Under the pieces are notes generated by a model. It did not search any database. It was not told where the DNA came from and worked only from the letters and a program-made list of their open reading frames with translations. From assembly GCA_018262095.1 (NCBI GenBank), contig JAGTRW010000009.1:54298-118297 (forward strand): 64,000 nucleotides of DNA, written 5' to 3'. This document shows positions 8,113 through 16,829 of the stretch, in pieces. Source of the DNA: Pseudomonadota bacterium. Its GTDB lineage: Bacteria > Pseudomonadota > Gammaproteobacteria > Burkholderiales > Rhodocyclaceae. Each line of letters begins with the position of its first letter. Within the stretch, counting starts at the first letter, position 1. The translations under genes and the position numbers were made by a program.

Positions 8113-10817
8113 ACGCGCTCATTCGCTTCGCTCTCAGTTTCAACGATTTCCGACGTGCCGCCGTCGTCGGTCGGTGGTTCGCCGCGCGGCAGCGCGAGAA
8201 CAAAGCTGGCACCGCCGACGTCTCGCGTCTGCCCGCGGATCGTTCCGCCATGGGCCTGCATTATCGCGCGGCAGATCGTCAGCCCCAAGCCGACGCCAGT
8301 GGTCGAGCCTTCCTTGCTGCCGCGCTCGAATTTTTCGAAGATCGCGTCTTCGCGTCCGCTCGGCAGTCCCGGACCTTGATCGTTGACGCAGACGATCACG
8401 AAGTCGGTCTCGGCGTGCGCCTCGATGCTGATCGGGGTGCGCGCCGGCGTGTATTTTGCAGCGTTTTCGAGCAGATTGCAGAGCACGCGCTCGATCAATA
8501 CCGCGTCGAACTGCAACAAGGGCAGATCCGGCGCCAGATTGACCTTGAGCGGCCGGTCTTCGAGTAGCGCGGCGCAGCCGTTGAGGGCGCTGCCGACGAC
8601 TTCTTCGAGCGGCTGCCACTGACGATTGAGATGCACCGCGCCCGATTCGAGTCGCGCCATGTCGAGCAGATTGTTGACCAGCGCGGTCATGCGCATCGCC
8701 GACGAGCGCATCGACACAATCAGCTCGCGCTGCTCTTCGGTCAGCGGCGGTTTGGTCAATTGCACGGTATCGGCGAGGCCGACCAGCGACGCCAGCGGCG
8801 TGCGCAGGTCGTGCGAGATGGTCGATAGCAGCGAGTTGCGCAGACGCTCCGATTCCATTTGCAGCGTCGTCTTTTGCGCGACGTCGATGTAGTGGATGCG
8901 TTCGATCGAGATCGCCATCAGCGACGCGCAGGTGTCGAGCACCCGGCGCTGTTCCGGGCTGAGCAATCCGGTCTCGGCGAGATCCACCGCCAGGACGCCG
9001 CGCAGCCGCATCGTCGCCTTGAGGGGCAGAACCAGGCAGCGGCTCGCCGGCAGCGTGTCGGTGCCGCGTCCGGCGGCTTCGCCGCGCGCGAAGGTCCACT
9101 GCGCGACGCCCAGGTCGACTTCGGTCGTCGCTCCCGGCAGTACCTTGAGTTGATCGTTTTCGTCGGCGACCAAGAGCGCCGTCTTGACGCCAAATTCGGC
9201 GACCAGGAAGCGCGCGCCAATCTGCGCAACCTGCTCGACCAGCAGCGCCGCCGAAAGATCGCGCGACATTTCATAGAGACCGCTGACGCGCTGCTCGCGT
9301 TCGGTGACTGCGTCGACCTGAATCTTGAGTCCGGCCGTGAGTTGCCCGACGACCAGCGCGACGAGCAGCATTACGACAAAGGTCAGCAGGTATTGCGCAT
9401 CGCTGACGGAAAACGAGAAACGCGGCGGAACAAAGAAGAAATCGAACAGTGCGACGCCGACCAACGAAGCGCAAACGGCCGGGCCGCGGCCATAGCGCAG
9501 GGCGATGCCGATCACGCAGAGCAGGAACAGCATGACGATGTTGGTCAGCTCGAGAACGCCGAGCAGCGGCGTCGCCGCCAGTGCCGTCATCCCGCACGCG
9601 GCGAGCGCCGCAGCATAGCCCTGCCATTTCACCTTGACGTGCGTTACTGACGGTTTTGGCGGCTGGGCCCGCGCCGTGCGCGGCAGCGCCAGGCGCAGCA
9701 CGTCGAGGTCGTCAGCCAGCGCTTCGATGCGTTCACCGAGCGTGCTTTGTCCCGGCCAGCGCCAGCGCCGCCCGGGGCGGCCCATGACCAGCCGCGAAAG
9801 ATTGTGTTCGCGCGCATAGTGAATCAGCGCGGTGGCGACTCCGGGCGCCGAGAGCATCGCCGTCGTCGCGCCGAGTTCCTGCGCGAGCTTGAGTACGCGC
9901 AGCATGTCCTGGCGCGCCCGCTCGTCGCTCGCTGCTCCGGCCGCGTCGACATGCACGGCGTGCCACGGTACGTCGAGGCGCGCGGCCAGGCGCGCGCAGG
10001 CACGGACGATCTTTTCGCCCGCTTCGCCGGGGCCGACGCAGGCGAGCAGCGACTCGCGGTTGGGCCAGACCGGCAGCATCGAGTTGCGGCTGCGGTAGGC
10101 CTGCATTTCGCCGTCGACGCGGTTGGCGGTACGGCGCAGCGCCAGCTCGCGCAGTGCCAGCAGGTTGCCCTTGCGGAAGAAGTTCCTGGCCGCCTGATCG
10201 GCCTGTTGCGGCAGATAAACCTTGCCCTGGCGCAATCGTTCGAGCAGCTCGTCGGGCGGGAAATCGACGACGACGACTTCGTCGGCCTGATCGAAGATGC
10301 GGTCGGGAACGGTCTCCCAGACGCGAATTCCGGTGATTCCGCTGACGATATCGTTGAGCGTTTCGAGATGCTGGACATTGACCGTCGTATGCACGCTGAT
10401 TCCCGCTGACAGCAGTTCGCAGACGTCCTGCCAGCGTTTCGGGTGGCGCGATCCGGCGACGTTCGAGTGCGCCAGCTCGTCGATCAGGATGACCGCCGGC
10501 CGGCGCGTCAGCGCGCCGTCCAGGTCGAATTCCTTGAGCACATGTTCGCGGTAGGGCACGTCGCGCAGCGGCAGGCGCTCGATGCCCTCGGCCATCGCTT
10601 CGGTTTCGGCTCGCCCGTGCGTTTCGACCACGCCGATGACGATATCGACGCCCCGCGCGAACTGTTGCCGGGCGTCGCCGAGCATCGCGTAGGTCTTGCC
10701 GACACCGGCCGACGCACCGAAGAAGATCTTGAGCTTGCCGCGTTGTTCGCGCGCTTCTTCGGCATTGACGAGGTCGAGCAGGCGGTCGGGGTCGGGGCGT
10801 TCGCTATTCATGGGCAA
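8109..10817 (-). CDS. kdpD: osmosensitive K+ channel sensor histidine kinase
   Basis: Full-length KdpD of 902 residues. Order of domains: N-terminal KdpD domain with Walker A GASAGVGKT (34-42), a universal-stress-like domain (~250-370), four membrane helices (DUF4118, ~400-500), a GAF-like segment, HisKA with His669 in STISHDLRTPL, and HATPase (NLLENAAKYTP; TTGVGLGLTICRAI). It senses K+ and ionic state and phosphorylates KdpE. The kinase gene starts 18 bases after kdpC. Confidence 0.97.
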   Translation of the reverse strand: MPMNSERPDPDRLLDLVNAEEAREQRGKLKIFFGASAGVGKTYAMLGDARQQFARGVDIVIGVVETHGRAETEAMAEGIERLPLRDVPYREHVLKEFDLDGALTRRPAVILIDELAHSNVAGSRHPKRWQDVCELLSAGISVHTTVNVQHLETLNDIVSGITGIRVWETVPDRIFDQADEVVVVDFPPDELLERLRQGKVYLPQQADQAARNFFRKGNLLALRELALRRTANRVDGEMQAYRSRNSMLPVWPNRESLLACVGPGEAGEKIVRACARLAARLDVPWHAVHVDAAGAASDERARQDMLRVLKLAQELGATTAMLSAPGVATALIHYAREHNLSRLVMGRPGRRWRWPGQSTLGERIEALADDLDVLRLALPRTARAQPPKPSVTHVKVKWQGYAAALAACGMTALAATPLLGVLELTNIVMLFLLCVIGIALRYGRGPAVCASLVGVALFDFFFVPPRFSFSVSDAQYLLTFVVMLLVALVVGQLTAGLKIQVDAVTEREQRVSGLYEMSRDLSAALLVEQVAQIGARFLVAEFGVKTALLVADENDQLKVLPGATTEVDLGVAQWTFARGEAAGRGTDTLPASRCLVLPLKATMRLRGVLAVDLAETGLLSPEQRRVLDTCASLMAISIERIHYIDVAQKTTLQMESERLRNSLLSTISHDLRTPLASLVGLADTVQLTKPPLTEEQRELIVSMRSSAMRMTALVNNLLDMARLESGAVHLNRQWQPLEEVVGSALNGCAALLEDRPLKVNLAPDLPLLQFDAVLIERVLCNLLENAAKYTPARTPISIEAHAETDFVIVCVNDQGPGLPSGREDAIFEKFERGSKEGSTTGVGLGLTICRAIMQAHGGTIRGQTRDVGGASFVLALPRGEPPTDDGGTSEIVETESEANERV

Positions 10818-10835
10818 GCCTGTTCTTCCGCAAGG

Positions 10836-11420
10836 TCAGCGCGACACGCTATCGAGCGCGAGATTGAGCTCGAGCACGTTGACGCGCGCTTCGCCGAAGA
10901 TACCCCATTGGCGTTCCTCTGTGTTTCTTTCGACCATCGCTTTGACCTTGCTGGGGGCAATCTGGCGCGCGCGGGCGATGCGTTCGATCTGGTAGTGCGC
11001 GGCATCCGGGCTGATGTGCGGGTCGAGGCCGCTCGCCGAGGCGGTCACCAGATCGGACGGGATCGGTCGCGTATTCTCGGGGTCGGCCGTTTTCAAGGCC
11101 TCGATGCGGGCTTTGACGGCGTCAAGCAGCGCCGGATTGAGCGGCCCCTGATTGGATCCGCCCGAGGCCGAGGCGTTGTAAGGCTGCGGCGAGGTGGCCG
11201 ACGGCCGGCCCCAGAAATACTTGGGGTCGGCAAAGTTCTGCCCGATCAGGCGCGAGCCGACCGCTTTGCCGTCCTTGACGATCAGGCTGCCAGCGGCCGT
11301 GTCGGCAAAGGCGAGCTTGGCGATGGCGGTGACGGCCAGCGGATAGACGATGCCGGTCACCAGCGCAAGCAGAACGAAGAGGCTGAGTGCCGGACGTAAC
11401 ATGGGTAATAAGGTTTTCAT
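10836..11420 (-). CDS. kdpC: K+-transporting ATPase subunit C
   Basis: A 194-residue single-span subunit of the Kdp P-type K+ pump. One N-terminal membrane helix ([27 protein letters not shown], split as [13 protein letters not shown] and [11 protein letters not shown]) is followed by the conserved periplasmic part: GSx[31 protein letters not shown]. It is thought to stabilise the KdpA-KdpB complex. 16 bases downstream of kdpB, with a GGAGA ribosome-binding site. Confidence 0.96.
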   Translation of the reverse strand: MKTLLPMLRPALSLFVLLALVTGIVYPLAVTAIAKLAFADTAAGSLIVKDGKAVGSRLIGQNFADPKYFWGRPSATSPQPYNASASGGSNQGPLNPALLDAVKARIEALKTADPENTRPIPSDLVTASASGLDPHISPDAAHYQIERIARARQIAPSKVKAMVERNTEERQWGIFGEARVNVLELNLALDSVSR

Positions 11421-11436
11421 GAGTGTTCTCCTTGAT

Positions 11437-13515
11437 TTAAGCCAGACCGAGCGTGGATATGGCCAGATCGATCGCCTTGATGCCGATGAACGGGACGACG
11501 ACGCCGCCCAGGCCGTAGATCGCCAGGTTTTTCCGCAACAGCGCCGCCGCGCCGAGCGGCCGGTACTTGACGCCTTTCAAGGCGAGCGGGATCAGGAAGA
11601 CGATGATCAGCGCGTTGAAGATCACCGCCGAGAGGATCGCCGACGACGGGCTGGAAAGCCCCATGACGTTGAGTGCGGCAAGCTGCGGGTAAGTGCTCAC
11701 GAAAGCGGCCGGGATGATCGCGAAGTACTTGGCGATGTCGTTGGCGATCGAAAAGGTGGTCAGCGAACCGCGCGTCATCAGCATCTGCTTGCCGGTCTCG
11801 ACGACCTCGATCAGCTTGGTCGGGTTGGAGTCGAGGTCGACCATGTTGCCGGCTTCCTTAGCCGCCTGCGTGCCGCTGTTCATGGCCACGGCGACGTCGG
11901 CCTGGGCCAGCGCCGGCGCGTCGTTGGTGCCGTCGCCGGTCATCGCCACCAGCCGGCCCTCGGCCTGGTACTGGCGAATGAGCGCCAGCTTGGCTTGCGG
12001 TGTCGCTTCGGCGAGAAAGTCGTCGACGCCGGCTTCGGCGGCGATCGCGGCGGCGGTGACGCGATTGTCGCCGGTCACCATGATGGTCTTGATTCCCATC
12101 TTGCGCAGTTCGGCAAAGCGTTCCTTGATGCCGCCCTTGACGATGTCCTTGAGCTCGATGACGCCGAGCACCTTGGTGCCGTCGGCGACGACCAGCGGCG
12201 TGCTGCCGCGACGCGCGACGGCGTCGACGCTGGCGCTGACCGACTTGGGAAATTTCCCGCCGAGCGCTTCGACGTGCTTCTTGATCGCTTCGGCAGCGCC
12301 CTTGCGGATCTGGCGACCGGCCATGTCGACGCCGCTCATGCGGGTGTTGGCCGAAAAATGCACGAAGTGCGCATCGAGCGCGTGGATGTCGCGTTCGCGC
12401 AACGAAAAGCGTTGCTTGGCGAGGACGACGATGCTGCGGCCTTCCGGCGTTTCGTCGGCGAGCGAGGCGAGCTGGGCGACGTCGGCGAGGTCGGCTTCGG
12501 CTACGCCGTCGGCCGGCAGCAAGGCCGACGCCTGGCGGTTGCCCAGCGTGATCGTCCCGGTCTTGTCGAGCAGCAGCACATCGACGTCGCCGGCGGCCTC
12601 AACCGCACGCCCCGAGGTGGCGATCACATTGGCCTGCATCATGCGGCTCATTCCGGCGACGCCGATCGCCGAGAGCAGTCCGGCGATGGTCGTCGGAATC
12701 AGGCAGACCAATAGGGCAATCAGCACCGTGATGGAAACCGGGGTGCCGCTTTGCGCGACCTCGACGCTGAACATCGAGAACGGCAACAGCGTGACGGTGA
12801 CGACCAGGAAGACGATCGTCAGCGCGACCAGCAGGATGGTCAGCGCGATTTCGTTGGGCGTCTTCTGGCGCTTGGCGTTTTCGACCATGGCGATCATGCG
12901 GTCGACGAAGGTCTCTCCCGGATTGACCGTGACCTTGACGACGATCCAGTCGGACAGCACGCGCGTGCCGCCGGTCACCGACGAGAAGTCGCCGCCCGAT
13001 TCGCGGATCACCGGCGCCGATTCGCCGGTGATCGCCGATTCGTCGACCGAGGCCACGCCTTCGATGACTTCGCCATCAGCGGGAACGGTATCGTTCGCTT
13101 CAACCAGGATCACCTCGCCCAGGCGCAGGTCTTCGGACTGAACCAACTGCCATGGCGCGCCGAATTTCGCTTCGGACAGCTTCTTGGCCCAGGTCTCCTT
13201 CTTGAGACCGCGCAGTGAAGCAGCTTGCGCCTTGCTGCGACCTTCGGCCAGCGCCTCGGCGAAATTGGCGAAGAGCACCGTGAACCACAGCCACAGCGTG
13301 ACGGCGAGGATGAATCCCGGGTTTTCGACGATTCGCTCTTGAGCTTGGCCGCTCAGCGACGAAATCCACAGCACGGTGGTCAGTATGCTGCCGACATAGA
13401 CGACGAACATCACCGGATTGCGCCATTGCACGGCCGGGTTGAGCTTCCTGAACGATTCGGCAATGGCCGGGCCGGTCAGGGTAGGGTCAAACAGAGTAAA
13501 GGTCTTGCGTGTCAT
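11437..13515 (-). CDS. kdpB: K+-transporting P-type ATPase subunit B
   Basis: Catalytic P-type ATPase subunit of 692 residues. The phosphorylation motif [11 protein letters not shown] has its aspartate near residue 317. Others are the TGES loop ([12 protein letters not shown]), the hinge [10 protein letters not shown], and [10 protein letters not shown]. Hydrophobic segments fit the KdpB topology. It couples ATP hydrolysis to K+ entry through KdpA. 16 bases after kdpA. Confidence 0.97.
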   Translation of the reverse strand: MTRKTFTLFDPTLTGPAIAESFRKLNPAVQWRNPVMFVVYVGSILTTVLWISSLSGQAQERIVENPGFILAVTLWLWFTVLFANFAEALAEGRSKAQAASLRGLKKETWAKKLSEAKFGAPWQLVQSEDLRLGEVILVEANDTVPADGEVIEGVASVDESAITGESAPVIRESGGDFSSVTGGTRVLSDWIVVKVTVNPGETFVDRMIAMVENAKRQKTPNEIALTILLVALTIVFLVVTVTLLPFSMFSVEVAQSGTPVSITVLIALLVCLIPTTIAGLLSAIGVAGMSRMMQANVIATSGRAVEAAGDVDVLLLDKTGTITLGNRQASALLPADGVAEADLADVAQLASLADETPEGRSIVVLAKQRFSLRERDIHALDAHFVHFSANTRMSGVDMAGRQIRKGAAEAIKKHVEALGGKFPKSVSASVDAVARRGSTPLVVADGTKVLGVIELKDIVKGGIKERFAELRKMGIKTIMVTGDNRVTAAAIAAEAGVDDFLAEATPQAKLALIRQYQAEGRLVAMTGDGTNDAPALAQADVAVAMNSGTQAAKEAGNMVDLDSNPTKLIEVVETGKQMLMTRGSLTTFSIANDIAKYFAIIPAAFVSTYPQLAALNVMGLSSPSSAILSAVIFNALIIVFLIPLALKGVKYRPLGAAALLRKNLAIYGLGGVVVPFIGIKAIDLAISTLGLA

Positions 13516-13531
13516 TACATTTCTCCCAGGC

Positions 13532-15310
13532 TCAGTGCGCGGCGCTGAGCAACAGCTGCTCGATCACCGGGCCGAGCGCTAGCGACGGCACATAGTTCAA
13601 GAGACCGACCAACAATACGACGCCGATCAGCAAGGTCACGAACAGCGGTCCATGCGTCGGGAGGGTGCCCTCCGTGACGGTCAGGCGCTTCTTGGCGGCC
13701 AGCGATCCGGCGATGGCCAGCACCGGGACGATCACGCCGAAGCGGCCGAACCACATGGCGATTGCCAGCATGACGTTGTAGAAGGGGGTGTTGGCCGAGA
13801 GACCGGCGAAGGCGCTGCCGTTGTTGTTGGCCGCCGAGGTGAAGGCGTAGAGGATTTCCGAGAAGCCATGCGCGCCCGGGTTGGCGATGCCGGCGCGGCC
13901 GTCGGCGGCGAGCACGGCGATGGCGGTGCCGATCAGCACCAGCAGCGGCGTCACCAGGATGGCGATCGAGCTCATCTTCATCTCGTAGGTTTCGATTTTC
14001 TTGCCCAGATACTCCGGCGTGCGACCGATCATCAGCCCGGAAATGAAGACGGCCATGATGGCGAAGATCAGCATGCCGTAGAGACCGCTGCCGACCCCGC
14101 CGAAAACGACTTCGCCCAGTTGCATGTCGATCAGCGGGATCAAGCCACCCAGCGGGGTGAAGGAGTCGTGCATGGCATTGACCGCGCCGCACGAGGCCAG
14201 CGTGGTGATCACCGCGAACAGTCCGGAATCGGCGGTACCGAACCGGGTCTCCTTGCCTTCCATATTGCCGGCGAGCTGATCGACGCCCAGTGAGGTGAGC
14301 AGCGGATTGCCCTGCGCCTCGAAATGCATCGCCGCCGCCGCCAGAACGACGAACATCAGCGTCATCGCGGCGAGCACGGCCCAGCCTTGCCGGGTATCGC
14401 CGACCATCCGTCCGAAGGTAAAGCACAGCGCGGCCGGGATCAGGAAGATCGCCAGCATCTCGATGAAGTTGGTGAGCGGCGTCGGATTCTCGAACGGGTG
14501 CGCCGAGTTGGCGTTCATGAAGCCGCCGCCGTTGGTGCCGAGCATCTTGATCGCTTCCTGCGAGGCGACCGGCCCCATGGCCAGCGTCTGGGTCGGCGTT
14601 TGCGCGGGTTCGGTGACGGCGACGCCCTGGTCGTCCTTGATCGGCTGGCCGGCTGTGTCGAGCTTGGGCGCGTCGTAGTGCGTCACTTCGAGCGTCGTCA
14701 CGTCCTTATAGGCGTCGAAGTTCTGGATGACGCCTTGGCTCGTCAGAAACACCGCGAAGATGAGCGACAGCGGCAGCAGCAGGTAGAGCGTGACGCGCGT
14801 CAGATCGACCCAGGCGTTGCCGACCGTCTTGGCGGTATGGCGCGCAAAGCCTCGAATGAGGGCAATGACGACGGCAATACCGGTGGCAGCGGAGAAGAAA
14901 TTCTGCACCGAAAGCGCCAGCATTTGTGTCAGGTAGCTCATCGTCGATTCGCCGCCATAGCCTTGCCAGTTGGTGTTGCTGACGAAGCTGATGGCGGTGT
15001 TGAACGCCGAGTTCGGGCTGACGTTCGGGAAAGCCTGTGGATTGAGCGGTAGCCACAGTTGCAGCCGCTGCAGCGCATAGACGGCGACGACGCCGAGCAC
15101 GTTGAAGAGCAGGATGGCGAAAGCGTATTTGAGCCAACCCATCTCTTCATCGTGGCGCACGCCGCAGAGGCGGTAGAGCGGGCGTTCGATCGCGCCGCCG
15201 AAGGCGAAGCGTCCTTCCATCAGCGTGGCGATATAGAGGCCCAGCGGCTTGACGGTGAGCAGCAAGACGGCGAGGTAGAGTCCGAGAAGAGTCCAGGCAT
15301 GCGAGCTCAT
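13532..15310 (-). CDS. kdpA: K+-transporting ATPase subunit A
   Basis: K+-selective channel-like subunit of 592 residues with about ten membrane helices. Recognisable segments: [30 protein letters not shown] and [19 protein letters not shown] (selectivity-filter repeats), and [15 protein letters not shown]. The frame is open to 15421, but ATG 15310 ([17 protein letters not shown]) is the family start and overlaps the stop of kdpF by ATGA. Confidence 0.97.
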   Translation of the reverse strand: MSSHAWTLLGLYLAVLLLTVKPLGLYIATLMEGRFAFGGAIERPLYRLCGVRHDEEMGWLKYAFAILLFNVLGVVAVYALQRLQLWLPLNPQAFPNVSPNSAFNTAISFVSNTNWQGYGGESTMSYLTQMLALSVQNFFSAATGIAVVIALIRGFARHTAKTVGNAWVDLTRVTLYLLLPLSLIFAVFLTSQGVIQNFDAYKDVTTLEVTHYDAPKLDTAGQPIKDDQGVAVTEPAQTPTQTLAMGPVASQEAIKMLGTNGGGFMNANSAHPFENPTPLTNFIEMLAIFLIPAALCFTFGRMVGDTRQGWAVLAAMTLMFVVLAAAAMHFEAQGNPLLTSLGVDQLAGNMEGKETRFGTADSGLFAVITTLASCGAVNAMHDSFTPLGGLIPLIDMQLGEVVFGGVGSGLYGMLIFAIMAVFISGLMIGRTPEYLGKKIETYEMKMSSIAILVTPLLVLIGTAIAVLAADGRAGIANPGAHGFSEILYAFTSAANNNGSAFAGLSANTPFYNVMLAIAMWFGRFGVIVPVLAIAGSLAAKKRLTVTEGTLPTHGPLFVTLLIGVVLLVGLLNYVPSLALGPVIEQLLLSAAH

Positions 15311-15399
15311 GAAAAGTCCTCCGGATTGAGCAGCGCCGCGATCAGATAAATCAGCAGGCCGGCAGCGACGATGCCGCTGAGAATGGTGAGCCAGGTCAT
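15307..15399 (-). CDS. kdpF: K+-transporting ATPase small subunit F
   Basis: A 30-residue single-helix peptide: [20 protein letters not shown] followed by [10 protein letters not shown]. The hydrophobic core and the closing L-x-x-PE-x-F signature are typical of KdpF, which stabilises the Kdp complex in the membrane. ATGA overlaps join it to kdpA downstream and to another 30-residue frame upstream. Confidence 0.9.
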   Translation of the reverse strand: MTWLTILSGIVAAGLLIYLIAALLNPEDFS

Positions 15400-15488
15400 C
15401 GGGCACCTCCCAGCCGGGCACAGCCGGCGGCGAGACCGACCGTCAGCGCGAAGATGAGTCCGATGGCGGCAAGATAGGCGAGATCCAT
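15396..15488 (-). CDS. small membrane peptide preceding kdpF
   Basis: An open frame of 30 codons: [20 protein letters not shown] followed by [10 protein letters not shown]. It is one hydrophobic helix with a basic C-terminus. It ends in an ATGA overlap with kdpF, so it is the first gene of the kdp operon and translation is coupled. Small unnamed membrane peptides occur at this place in other proteobacterial kdp operons, as I recall. The function is unknown; assembly or regulation of the pump is a guess. Confidence 0.65.
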   Translation of the reverse strand: MDLAYLAAIGLIFALTVGLAAGCARLGGAR

Positions 15489-16023
15489 GGTTTTTTCCCT
15501 TGCGTTAATTGCGACACGATCATGATGGCGGCTGGCCCATCAAGACGTTGACAAGAGATGGGGCGGTCGCGTCAAGAAAACGTAAAGGCGGAAATTGACC
15601 TGATGTCATTAGGTGTCGGCGCTGCTTGCCGAGTGGCCGGTCTTGTGCAATTGCAATGCGCCGAGGGGCCCCCAGGCGATGGCGGCCAATAACGTCAATA
15701 CGGCTTGGCAGGGGGGGCGTTCCACGCAATCGCTTTGGCGCTGCTGCGCGAGTTGCGACGCCTTGTACCATCAGTGAGCACTGATACAAATTCTTACAAA
15801 CTAGCGATACCGGCGCCAATCCCTGTTGCCGCAGGCTCGAACGCCATTTTTCCGGGCGGCCGGCAAGGCCGCCGAGAGTCCACGAGCTGTTGAAGCGGTG
15901 CACAATGCGGCGTGTATGGCTGGGTCGGGTAATCGGCGCTTGCTGCGGCGCGCGGCCGGTCGCTGAGCACGGCCATGAACGGCAATCGGCGCAGAAAATC
16001 AGGGTGTGGAGAAGCAGCTTGTG
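15489..16023 (-). other. 535-base gap carrying the kdp promoter side
   Basis: Divergent spacer between the kdp operon (-) and a small secreted-protein gene (+). It should hold the KdpE-controlled promoter; I could not point to a clear KdpE box. One protein-like short frame on the minus strand (15609-15725) is listed separately. No RNA gene or repeat was recognised. Confidence 0.45.
15609..15725 (-). CDS. possible small membrane peptide (38 codons) or gene remnant
   Basis: From a GTG at 15725 the minus strand encodes MERPPCQAVLTLLAAIAWGP then LGALQLHKTGHSASSADT before TAA. The frame stays open upstream to 15770. Composition is protein-like, with one hydrophobic helix and a polar tail, but there is no ribosome-binding site and no recognised family. 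It sits 120 bases upstream of the kdp operon on the same strand. It may be a short gene or the 3' end of a decayed one. Confidence 0.25.
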   Translation of the reverse strand: MERPPCQAVLTLLAAIAWGPLGALQLHKTGHSASSADT

Positions 16024-16356
16024 ATGCTTTCGGTCAAGCGGATGATCAGCGGCAGTTTTGCGGCGGTGCTGGCTTTGGCCCTGTCGGGGATGCTGTGCGC
16101 GTCGCAGGCCTACGCGCAGAGTTCAAGCCAGGCTGCATCGCAGAGCTCATCAAATTCGGCGGACGTTCGTGAAAAACCGCGGCAGGGTGCTGTCTCGGCG
16201 GCGTCAGCGCCGCGTAGTCCGCGTGACGCCAAGCGGCCTTACGCCAAGCGCGGCAGCGAAACGCCGCGACCGCAGCGCATGTCGCCCGAGGAGCGGCGTC
16301 AGTTGCGGCGCGATATCAAGGATGCCGGTCGCCAGATCTATCCGCCGCGTCGCTAG
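16024..16356 (+). CDS. small secreted basic protein, unknown function
   Basis: A 110-residue protein with a clear signal peptide (MLSVKRMISGSFAAVLALAL, cleavage near SQAYAQ), then a Ser/Gln-rich linker, and a strongly basic end MSPEERRQLRRDIKDAGRQI. The last motif recurs, from memory, in uncharacterised betaproteobacterial exported proteins. I chose ATG 16024 because GGAGAAG lies about 10 bases upstream; GTG 16006 is an alternative that would spoil the signal peptide. No domain is recognised. Confidence 0.65.
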   Translation: MLSVKRMISGSFAAVLALALSGMLCASQAYAQSSSQAASQSSSNSADVREKPRQGAVSAASAPRSPRDAKRPYAKRGSETPRPQRMSPEERRQLRRDIKDAGRQIYPPRR

Positions 16357-16388
16357 TCAGTCAAGCCCCGCGAGCGCTTGCGGTTAAG

Positions 16389-16673
16389 TCAGATCAAACG
16401 CCAACCACTGAGCACCAGCCGCTTGAAGCCAAAAAAACTCCGGGTGCGAATGACATGGCTGCCGTCTTGCGGAAAACATCGGGGCACATAGACGGTGGCG
16501 TTCTGCAGCGTTTGCTTCGTATAGTCGGCGAGCTTCACCGGTTCGCCAAAGCTGATCGACGGGCAATCCGTTATATCGAAACAGCAGCCGCTGACGGCAT
16601 GCGGGATGTCGATGAAGAGCGGCGATTGCTTCTCTTCAATGAGAGCCAGTGCGTCTTCGGAGATGGTAATCAT
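16389..16673 (-). CDS. CC/Se-motif (HesB-like) family protein
   Basis: A 94-residue protein starting MITISEDALALIEEK, with vicinal cysteines Cys30-Cys31 (SGCCFDITDCPS), Cys37 and Cys66. This matches the small family annotated as CC/Se-motif proteins, in which one cysteine is replaced by selenocysteine in some members. The fold resembles HesB/IscA-type A-type carriers. Here both positions are cysteine codons. ATG 16673 follows a GGATTGAGG ribosome-binding site and is preferred to the upstream start at 16694. The role is unknown; thiol redox or metal binding is likely. Confidence 0.7.
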   Translation of the reverse strand: MITISEDALALIEEKQSPLFIDIPHAVSGCCFDITDCPSISFGEPVKLADYTKQTLQNATVYVPRCFPQDGSHVIRTRSFFGFKRLVLSGWRLI

Positions 16674-16769
16674 GATCCTCAATCCAAAAAGCAAGACAGG
16701 TCAGGTCGAATCGACGCGAGATCAGACTCTGTCTGGCCGCGATAGTTCGTGTTGGCAGCGAAATTGGCG

Positions 16770-16808
16770 CAGAAAAAGGCCAGCAATCCCGCCTGGGACG
16801 CTGGCCTT
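16770..16808 (-). terminator. Rho-independent terminator after cstA
   Basis: On the minus strand AAGGCCAGC pairs with GCTGGCCTT (9-bp perfect stem, 15-base loop), followed directly by TTTTTCT. It lies 22 bases downstream of the cstA stop and separates it from the CC/Se gene. Confidence 0.85.
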
Positions 16809-16829
16809 GTCAAGGCTGGTTCGGGGTCT

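Noticed and set aside
11350..12714. 454-codon plus-strand frame opposite kdpB
   Set aside because: Shadow of kdpB; repetitive Gly/Asp/Arg composition and no start signal.
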